NCBI RefSeq assembly: GCF_032884065.1
Contig: NC_088873.1
Location: 2,479,718-2,543,717, forward strand
DNA from: Artemia franciscana
Lineage: Eukaryota; Arthropoda; Branchiopoda; Anostraca; Artemiidae
Direction: 5' to 3'
DNA: 64,000 bases
The position numbers and the translations under genes are program-made. The notes beneath the pieces are model-generated. The model did no database searches. It saw only the letters and a list, made by a program, of their open reading frames with translations, and was not told the origin of the DNA. Numbering within the stretch: position 1 is the first letter of the stretch; each line of letters opens with the position of its first letter. Of this stretch, positions 55,493 to 64,000 are shown one piece after another.

Positions 55493-56622
55493 AGCCTACA
55501 AGAAAACTATTTTCAGCTTCACAACTTTGCTCAATCTCAATTAATGAGGTTTCAAAGATCTGCTAATATATTTCCTAGCCTTGGAAAAAAACCTATCAAT
55601 ATGGCTTACTATTTTTCAAAAATATTAGTAATTGCACTTCCAGAACTAAAACAAGAGAAAAAGAAAATGATAACCAAAAATTAACGTAAAATGCTGTTTT
55701 ATCAAACATTTCAATGGGTACAGACTAGGTGCATAATTTGGGTAAAATTCTAGTTAATTGACTTCTTGCTATCTCAGAAAGGGTTTAGGTTAGGAAAATG
55801 AAACCTTCAGGGATGAATCTACAGACTAAAGTATGTCCTGGGAAGGTAGTTTGAAGCAACTACCTCTACTCCTTCTCCCTCTAGAGGACCCTGACCTTTG
55901 ATGACCTTTAAAAATATGTGTGCTATAAAAGTGAAATCTTTTATAGCCTAATTGAGTACAACAAAATTGTTTTCAGCTTCTTAACTTTGCTCATTTCCAT
56001 TTTATAAGGTTTTACATGTGTGCAAATACATTTCCTAAATTTTGAAAAAAAAAAATAAAAAACATTGATATGGCTCAGAATTCTACTCAAATATCAGGAG
56101 TTGCATTTTCAAAAATTAAAGGCAGAGAAAAAGGAGCTGGTAACTGAAAATTAAGGTAAAATGTTGTTTTGTCAAGATTTCAATAGGTAGGCTATAGACC
56201 TGTCATGTAGGCAAATTTCAGGGCCCTCTAGAGGGAGAAGGAGTAGAGGTGGGTACTTTAAAATACCTTCCTGGGACATACTTTAGCCTGTAGACCCATC
56301 CCTGAAAGTTTCATTTTCCTAACCTAAACCCTTTCTGAGATAGCAAGAAGTCAAGTAACTAGAATTTTACCCAAATTATGCACCTAGTCTGTACCCATTG
56401 AAATGTTTGATAAAACAGCATTTTACCTTAATTTTTGGTTATCAGTTTCTTTTTCTCTTGTTTTAGTTCTGGAAGTGCAATTCCTAATATTTTTGAAAAA
56501 TAGTAAGCCATATTGATAGGTTTTTTTCCAAGGCTAGGAAATATATTAGCAGATCTTTGAAACCTCATTAATTTAAATTGAGCAAAGTTGTGAAGCTGAA
56601 AATAGTTTTCTTGTAGGCTACT
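55493..56622. mobile_element. 1.1-kb palindrome built from foldback family FB-A
   Basis: The left arm (55493 to about 55890) and right arm (about 56225 to 56622) are near-identical reverse complements. Both start GTAGCCTACAAGAAAACTAT on their outer ends and run through TTTCAGCTTCACAACTTTGC, ATATGGCTTACTATTTTTCA, ACAGACTAGGTGCATAATTT and GGGTAAAATTCTAGTTA into the standard FB-A arm. The ~330-bp centre is the usual FB-A middle. It reads as one FB-A copy inserted in, or captured by, a larger inverted repeat. It ends about 120 bp inside NF-YB intron 1. Confidence 0.85.
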
Positions 56623-56745
56623 ACAAAAACTTTCAAAAAAAAAAAAAAAAACTTTCCTTAGGCAACTTTAACTTCAAAAAGTGAAAAAAAAACTTGGAAC
56701 TAAAACCATACAATAGCATAGCCCAGGCCCTAAATAAAATCTTAC

Positions 56746-56815
56746 TCTCTTGAATAATGTATGTTCCATCTGACGAAACAAAAGCAGGACCTAGATCATC
56801 TGGATCTTGTTCCAT
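56746..56815 (-). CDS. NFYB: NF-YB, first coding exon
   Basis: From ATG (56813-56815) it reads MEQDPDDLGPAFVSSDGTYI and IQE, then a donor CAAGAGA/GTAAGA at 56745. The leftover single base joins the acceptor at 42536 in frame (I-A-D-E or, with the alternative acceptor, N-E). The acidic start and the GTYIIQ segment resemble the GSHYVIQ of vertebrate NF-YB. Just 5', TGTTCTTATTAG/TATAAAGTAATGG offers an acceptor (AG at 56825-56826), so a non-coding first exon further upstream is likely. The 14.2-kb intron makes this assignment depend on phase and N-terminal likeness, without direct transcript proof. Confidence 0.75.
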
Positions 56816-57369
56816 TACTTTATACTAATAAGAACATTCAGAGGGTGTGTTCCAGCTGACGGTTTTTCAGTAACTGCAGTAACTGCGCGGTAACTGCCCA
56901 TTTCTAACTGCGGTAGAGCCAGTGGGAACGGCACAGTAAGCTGACTAGCAGTAGCGTCATTTTCGAATTAAATGCACGTGTTTAAATTTAAGGGACAGTT
57001 TAATGCTGATTAGTATAATTTTTTTATTCCTTCTGTTTCATAGCATTTAGAGAGGTTCTAAGCCAACCATGGGCATTTGGCTGTCACAAATGATTTTGCT
57101 CAAATGAGCTGGTGAAAAATAAATAGATCATATACTTTTTCTCTTTTTTTTTATTATTTGAAGACTAGAATATCACATAACTAAGCATTCAAATAGCTTG
57201 ATTGTATCTTAAGCATATACAATCCCTGATGGAGTTTTGTTGATACCTGTCTTAAATTGATTTGTCTAAATAAAATGGGCCTATAGCATTTACAGGATAG
57301 TAGTGGGACAACTATAGCAAGTTTTTTTTCAATATTCTACTTTTTTAAAAATAATTATTATTCTCTGGT

Positions 57370-57670
57370 CAAATTTGTGTTCCTTGCTAAGTGGTAGGCA
57401 CTCTGGACTGGAATGCTTTGTCCAAGGGGTACAGGTTTAATTCCTGGCATTGTCAGTTTATTTTGTTTTGGATAGGGGTTGGTGATATGACTAACCTCAG
57501 CTAGAATTGGCCTAACTTTAAATGAGTACAGATGGAAATCTAGGGACAGTAAGAAGGAAGGGCATGCAAGAGCATAGGCTGACTGGTCCCTAGCTTCCTA
57601 TTGCACTACCTGGCTAAAGGACCACCAGGTCCTTTACTGGCCTACTGACTTAGCCATAGAAACTTTCTTT
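57370..57670 (+). mobile_element. tRNA-derived SINE, second family
   Basis: CTAAGTGGTAGGCACTCTGG (A box) and ACAGGTTTAATTCCTGG (B box near 57429-57440) are spaced as in a tRNA promoter, preceding a ~240-bp body with GGGACAGTAAGAAGGAAGGG and CTGACTGGTCCCTAGCTTCC. It shares no body sequence with the SINE at 39575-39770. Confidence 0.65.
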
Positions 57671-58660
57671 CAAACCCATAAAATATAAGTAAAAATGAAG
57701 AATACCAGCATGATGGTCCTTCTATTTCCCTGAAATGTGGATGTATGGACAGGAGTGTGGGTCATGAGAGATAGCTTGTGAATGTAATTGGGGTGAATGG
57801 TCTGCAAGATTTAAAAAAATTAGGACTGTTGCTCAGGTTGGCAACTGAACACAGAAGTATAATTTTGTTATTTGTTTTTCTTTGTGACTATCATGCTTAT
57901 TTAATGTCCAGTATTTTAAAGTTAATCTTCTTTAATTTGTCTTTAATTGCCATGGCCCTAGGGCTTAAATACAATAAAACCTACTTATATCCATTGATTT
58001 TCTTTAAATAGATAGTAGCTCTATGTTTCCTAGCTTCAGTAAATTTAAATGTAATTGTGAGACCAGGGATTACAAAGTAGGTGAAAACTTGCAAATGAGC
58101 CTCTGGTATCAATAAAAATTTGTAAGAAATGGATATCAATTTAAAGATTAAAAAAATTGTTAGAAAACAAAGAAGACAAATGAATAAACAAAAGTAACCC
58201 CTTTACAACCATTTAATGAATTGTCACAAATATAGGTCACCCTTAAGATTGAAATGAACAAAGCTTCAATTATGAATCCATTTTCCTTTAAACAGACTGA
58301 AGGGGCAAACCTCCAAGCTTTGACAAATTCAATCTCACTGTTGGGCATTCTCACCTTTCCTTTTCAAAGGAAACTTCCTTTGGATGTTTCCCACCCAACT
58401 AAAAACAACACAGACAGAATCAGGTACAAGTGACCTTCTACTTAGCCTACATACGCAAGGGAAAAGCATACATCTCTATACTATAATTTACCTCCAACCT
58501 GCCTAATGTGCAAATATATAGCCAAAATTATGTAGTTCCAATGTATTCTGTCACCTGTTACCTTTTCCCCCATTCTTGCTTTGTTTACAGTTGCTTCAAT
58601 TAACAGGGAGTTAAAGGTTGAGGGATAGATTGGCAGAATCAATGGGAAACATGTAACTTC
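57671..58660. other. Interior of the inverted-repeat element, no gene recognised
   Basis: The open frames at 57778-58011 (+) and 58160-58354 (-) have no recognisable homology. No DDE transposase motif was found. Confidence 0.35.
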
Positions 58661-58664
58661 AGCT

Positions 58665-58850
58665 ATAAATATTTTTGGAGGTCATCAAAGGTCAATGCCC
58701 TCTAGAGCAAGAATGAGTAGAGATGTGTACTTTGAAATACCTTCCCAGGACATACTTTAGCCTGTAGACCCATCCCTGAAAGTTTCATTTTCCTAACCTA
58801 ACCCATTTCAGTGATAGCAAGAAGTCAATCAACTGTAATTTTACTGGATA
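58665..58850 (-). mobile_element. FB-A half copy
   Basis: GGTCATCAAAGGTCAATGCC, CTCTAGAGCAAGAATGAGTA, CCTTCCCAGGACATACTTTA, GACCCATCCCTGAAAGTTTC and ATAGCAAGAAGTCAATCAAC follow the right arm of the family. The other arm is absent. The rest to 59395 shows no gene. Confidence 0.65.
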
Positions 58851-59559
58851 AAATTACCATCCTTTGGAATAGACTCTGAATAGTCTACCCTAGCCTACTT
58901 CTTCAATAGGATTAAAGACAGTCTCAGAATAATGATTTGGCAGCCCATAAATCCTCAACTTATCTGTAATACTTCACCTAGGCCTGTTTACAGAGCCTAA
59001 AAGGAGTTAATGCTTAAAATGCTACCATGTGGCAATTTAATGGAGCCTCAATGTTACCTGGAAGAAGTCAATCCTTAGAATGATTCCAAATGGCAATTTA
59101 AGGTAATAATTATGCCTGGATATGCCAGAAAACATGGAAATCTTTAAAATAAATAATAAGTTTTTCATTGATTTAACCTACTTGCTAATAGATAGCCTAC
59201 TACTCAGGGTGTCCTTTAATGTTGATCCCAAAATATGGTGATTTACTAACCTGGCTCAGATCCCTCTTTCTTTTGCAAAATCACTGTCCCACCTTCTTCC
59301 AAGCAAACAACTTCATATTCCATTACTTCATTCTTGTCCATATTTATTTTTTGTTGAATGAGATTTTTGTTGAAGAAGGTGAATTATGTACTTACTGCGC
59401 TAACCATTCTTTTGAGCACGGTAAGAAAATCACTTACTGCGGTTACTGCCGGCAGTAACTATTCTCGTTCCCAGTGGGTTGGGCAGTAACCATTTTCCCG
59501 CTAGGAACGGAAATAGTAACCATTCGGTTACTACAGTAAGTCCCTAGAACACACCCAGA

Positions 59560-60024
59560 ATTTCAACAATTTCAAATGTTTCTATTTCTTCTCTTATTGA
59601 ATAAACACTGTGTTCTTTTACCTGTCCGATTACTTATCCGACTAATCCTAGCATTTTATGAGACGCACTGACGTCAGAGATTAGTCGGATTACCCCCTCG
59701 AACGCTCATGATTGTCCGTGGGCTTGCACTTTCTAACCCCAAAAAAAAGATTATTGAGGATAAGTGACGTCAGTCTCGTATATTTTTTTAAATGGGACAA
59801 CATGTGCATGTGATTACCCTGGGTTTTGTAGATAAGCTATGTTTATATTGGAGTAAATACGTTATGATTAATATCATACCTATGATTAATATTTCTAAGG
59901 AAGCCTATCAAGTCCCTCGGGAAGAGGGTGGGATTCAAGTTCAATTTGTTATTGAAGTTATCTATTCAGTGTGAAAGTTCAGTTCAACTGATATTCAGTT
60001 GAAAGTTCAGTTCAGAAATTTCAG
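59560..60024. promoter_or_regulatory. Probable divergent promoter of NF-YB and the 60025 gene
   Basis: Two full CRE palindromes TGACGTCA lie at 59669-59676 and 59765-59772. The first sits in the loop of a 12-bp perfect inverted repeat ATCCGACTAATC/GATTAGTCGGAT (59636-59647 and 59679-59690). The stretch is less repetitive than its surroundings and lies between two oppositely oriented gene starts. On the reverse strand CGGACAG/GTAAAAG (GT at 59620-59621) could be the donor of a non-coding NF-YB exon, paired with the acceptor at 56825. Before the + strand ATG, GAAAGTTCAGTTCA is tandemly repeated (59974-60015). CRE function is inferred from the motif. Confidence 0.55.
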
Positions 60025-60112
60025 ATGGAAAATAATGAAAAAACTTACGACATTATATGCAGAGAGAAGAAAAATACTGTTATATTGAAGATTACTTCAG
60101 ATTTAGGAGATT
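60025..60112 (+). CDS. First exon of an unrecognised gene
   Basis: ATG at 60025 in the context CAGATGG opens MENNEKTYDIICREKKNTVI and LKITSDLGD, ending at a near-perfect donor (GAGATT/GTAAGTAG, GT at 60113-60114) with one base left over. No stop or low-complexity bias occurs. The alternating hydrophobic pattern (TYDIIC...NTVILKI) could be two beta strands, as at the start of a ubiquitin-like fold, but I do not recognise the protein. No second exon is found before the window ends: the rest is FB-A copies, PLE fragments and TA tracts, so the first intron is at least about 3.9 kb. Confidence 0.55.
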
Positions 60113-60540
60113 GTAAGTAGGATAATCTTGTCTGTGCTTATAAAATATTAAGGTTTTCTAGAAAGCTAGGCCTAGCTTTCAAAGGCTAGTAGGCTAGGCT
60201 GTAATGCACAAAATAAAGGTTTTTTATCAGTTAGAAAGGTGTGTTATTAGGAATAGAGCTTGGGAATACACATTTCCTATTACCATTGTTTCTTATTTAA
60301 CCCTAAATTTTCAATTTAAACAATCTCAATTTTAGATTTATTTTTTCCCTCTACTCATTACTTTTCTTAATCTCTCTCTAAAATAACAAAAAGTAGCTTT
60401 TCTAATAGTTTAGGCTATTTAAAATTTTCTGATTAAATCACTAATGGGACGGCTATGAAATAGCCTAGACATAGACCTACATTTAGAATTAATTTCATTG
60501 TGAATCCTAATATAGACTTATCATTTGTTTGTATCATTGT

Positions 60541-61145
60541 TTGGTAAAATTCTAGTTGTGTGACTTCTTTCTATCTCAGAAAGAGGTTAGGCTAGGAAAA
60601 TGAAACTTTCTGGATAGGTCTACAGTATATCCTGGGATGGTATTTTAAAGGGTAAAATTCTATTTTACACAACCCAGGAAGATATTTTAAAGTACTGACC
60701 TCCACTCCTTCTCCCTCTAGAGGGCCCTGAAACTTGCCTACATGACAGGTCTATGCCTATTGTAATTTTGACAAAACAACATTTTACCTTAATTTTCAGT
60801 TACCAGTTGCTTTTTCTCTGCCTTTAGTTCTAAAAATGCAATATCTGTTATTTGAGTAGAATTCTGAGCCATATCAATGTTGTTTGTTTTCAAAATTTAG
60901 GAAATGTATTTGCATATCTTTAAGACCTTATAAATTAGGATTGAGTAAAGTTGTGAAACTGGTTTCACTTTTATAACACACATATTTTTAAAGGTCAGGA
61001 CCCTCTAGAGGCAGAGGGAGTAGAGGTAGGTACTTCAAAATACCTTCCCAGGACATACTTTAGTGTGTATACCCATCCCTGAAAGTTTAATTTTCCTAGC
61101 CCCTTTCCAAGATAGAAAGAAGTCACTAAAGTAGAATTTTACTAT
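60541..61145. mobile_element. FB-A foldback element, near full length
   Basis: Left arm from GGTAAAATTCTAGTTGTGTG through AGAGGTTAGGCTAGGAAAAT, with a small internal duplication near 60640-60690. Right arm from GGTCAGGACCCTCTAGAGGC to TAAAGTAGAATTTTAC at 61141. The middle is the family's usual inner sequence, here inverted relative to 5662-6302. It sits in the presumed first intron of the 60025 gene. Confidence 0.7.
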
Positions 61146-61149
61146 ATAT

Positions 61150-62665
<1,516 letters not shown>

Positions 62666-62666
62666 T

Positions 62667-63306
62667 TTAAAAATTAGCCACATGGTAAAGATGAATTCTA
62701 TAATTGTTTAGTTCATTCAGGTTTTTTGCAATGTGTTAATATTTGTGATTTGGTAAATTTTATAATATTTAGTTTACCTATTGTTGCTAAAAAGAGGGAT
62801 ATATTAACAGGATAAGCTTGTTTTGGTTTTACTTGGTTGTTTTACATTTGCTGTTTTTTTTTTGTTTTTTTTTCATAGGCATGTATTTTGGGGGTGATAC
62901 CTGACACAGGGATGCCATGGATATTCTATGGTAGCCACAACACTGTGCTGGGTAGAGAATTTAAAGTGGCGAAACCCTATATAGGCCAGTATATTCTCCT
63001 GATGAGCCCTTGTGTTGGGTTGTTGCCTCTGAATTATTTGTTTATATTATTTTTCTATTGTTTGGTAAATGACAACTTATACTTATTGACGACATGACTG
63101 CCTGTCCATGGATTATTCTTTATGGTAGATTGTGTATTGCTATGCTGTTTGACCTATGTGATTGTATGGATGAGTAGGGTTAAGGCCTCATTCAAGTGCT
63201 GGTCTATATTAATCACTAATTTAGGAAAACAGTCTTCCTTTTCTCCTTCTGTCTCTCTTTTTTTTTTTTTGTGTTTGTGCTGTTGCATTGGTGATTTCTC
63301 TTTTCA

Positions 63307-63308
<2 letters not shown>
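62667..63308 (+). mobile_element. Penelope-like element tail, 5'-truncated direct copy
   Basis: It matches 47727-48358 from AAAATTAGCCACATGGTAAA to TTTCTCTTTTCATGATA, with GGCGAAACCC near 62968-62977 and CTGATGAG at 62999-63006. No RT sequence is present. It is head to head with the copy at 61150-62511, and its 3' end runs directly into (TA)n at 63309-63371. Confidence 0.88.
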
Positions 63309-63382
<74 letters not shown>

Positions 63383-63400
63383 TATATTATATTATATTAT
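63309..63400. repeat. (TA)n and TATAT-rich tract at a PLE 3' end
   Basis: About 60 bp of pure TA then TATTATATTATATTATAT. The PLE tail grades into it with no border, suggesting a TA-rich tail or a TA target. Confidence 0.9.
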
Positions 63401-63406
63401 ATGTGA

Positions 63407-63730
63407 AATTTTTAAGCATAGGTCTACACACTAAAATATGTCCTGTGAAGGTATTTTGAAGCATGTATTGCCACTCTTTCCTCATTTAGAGGGCAATGAC
63501 CTTTGATGACTGAAAAATCTTTGTGCTATGAAAGTAAAAATGCAAAACAGATTTTAATGGGTACTTGTCAAGTAGGGAGATTTCTAAGACTTAGAAATCA
63601 GAAGTGGGCTAACAGGGAAGCTTGGCAATACCTTCTCAAAGTATGTTTCTAGTCATGGATTCATTACTTAGGGTTTGATCTTCCTAACCTAATGCCTTTC
63701 CAAGATAGCAAAAAATATTTAGAGTTTTAC
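63407..63730. mobile_element. Diverged FB-A copy
   Basis: Left part AGGTCTACACACTAAAATAT, GTCCTGTGAAGGTATTTTGA and GAGGGCAATGACCTTTGATG; right part CAATACCTTCTCAAAGTATG, TTCATTACTTAGGGTTTGAT and TTTCCAAGATAGCAAAAAAT in inverted sense. The outer left end is missing next to the TA tract. The last 270 bases of the window show nothing recognisable. Confidence 0.5.
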
Positions 63731-64000
63731 GAAGATCATTTTCAATACAATGAATATTTATTATATTTGGTTTGAGGATCAAGTTCTGATTATATGGGCA
63801 TCTATTTGTCAGCAAGACCTTTCTCATTTGTCAGTTAGTTTGAAAATTTAATGTTGATCCTCTTTTTCTCCACTGATGGTCAATTATATATAGTGCAACT
63901 CATGTATTCTTCATCTCTTACTACATATTACTCTTTTGAAACTTGAAAATACATTGGGGCAAATCTCCGGCATTTTTACTGGGAAGGGGTCCATATCTGG

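Larger units (their letters stand above)
56843..59556. mobile_element. 2.7-kb element with matching inverted ends, PIF/Harbinger-like
   Basis: The left end GGGTGTGTTCCAGCTGACGG and right end (reverse complement) GGGTGTGTTCTAGGGACTTA are followed on both sides by CAGTAAC/TAGTAAC blocks and by CAGTGGGAACG. AGA flanks both ends (56840-56842 and 59557-59559), a possible 3-bp target duplication. Harbinger-type elements have such ends and 3-bp duplications, but no transposase was found inside. The interior holds a SINE and an FB-A fragment. It lies 27 bp upstream of the NF-YB start codon. Confidence 0.6.

Noticed and set aside
59219-59458. 79-codon frame ending in a Cys-rich CTYCANH...YCGYC segment
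   Set aside because: Tempting as a zinc finger, but the Cys-rich end is the terminal inverted repeat of the element ending at 59556.
62888-63097. 69-codon frame in the PLE tail as a separate protein
   Set aside because: The equivalent frame in the copy at 47940-48150 is broken, and the region is the non-coding element tail with ribozyme-like strings.

Overview
This is an AT-rich, intron-rich, transposon-packed stretch of an invertebrate animal genome. It has split genes with GT-AG introns, (TA)n microsatellites up to about 310 bp, tRNA-type SINEs, CR1/L2- and RTE-like LINEs, a Penelope-like element (PLE), mini-Helitrons, and piggyBac, mariner and hAT relics. Nothing is bacterial. A crustacean (an Artemia-like branchiopod) is my best guess from the general feel of the repeats, but no feature here proves it.

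Only three host genes can be supported. (1) A divergent FoxN1/4-type forkhead factor on the + strand: exons 18016-18458 and 22163-22484, plus a possible tiny last exon at 28186-28218. (2) NF-YB, the histone-fold CCAAT-binding subunit, on the - strand: four coding exons (56746-56815, 42183-42535, 39885-39939, 36817-36908) whose splice phases join into one 189-codon frame. (3) The first exon of an unrecognised + strand gene at 60025-60112. Genes 2 and 3 lie head to head. Between them, 59557-60024 holds two TGACGTCA palindromes and a 12-bp inverted repeat, probably a shared promoter, and a 2.7-kb inverted-repeat element (56843-59556) separates it from the NF-YB start codon.

Layout: 0.4-3 kb, degenerate tandem arrays in opposite orientations; 3.5-6.3 kb, LINE relic and two foldback families; 8.4-10.3 kb, piggyBac and mariner relics; 10.4-12.8 kb, + strand CR1/L2-like LINE; 16.3-18 kb, - strand LINE ending about 30 bp before the FoxN exon; 18-28 kb, FoxN with intronic repeats, a giant (TA)n and a LINE fragment whose RT C-terminus is amplified five times; 29-31.5 kb, roughly 280-bp tandem array; 32.2-34.7 kb, hAT/ZMYM-like relic and Helitron end; 36.8-56.8 kb, NF-YB with its large first intron holding two mini-Helitrons, a PLE and an RTE element split by a LINE; 55.5-56.6 kb, 1.1-kb palindrome; 57-59.5 kb, inverted-repeat element; 60-64 kb, gene start followed by foldback copies and a head-to-head pair of truncated PLEs.

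The genes do not form a pathway. The mobile elements dominate and bear on the genes mainly by position: in introns, beside splice sites and between promoter and start codon. All calls are from reading the sequence by eye.
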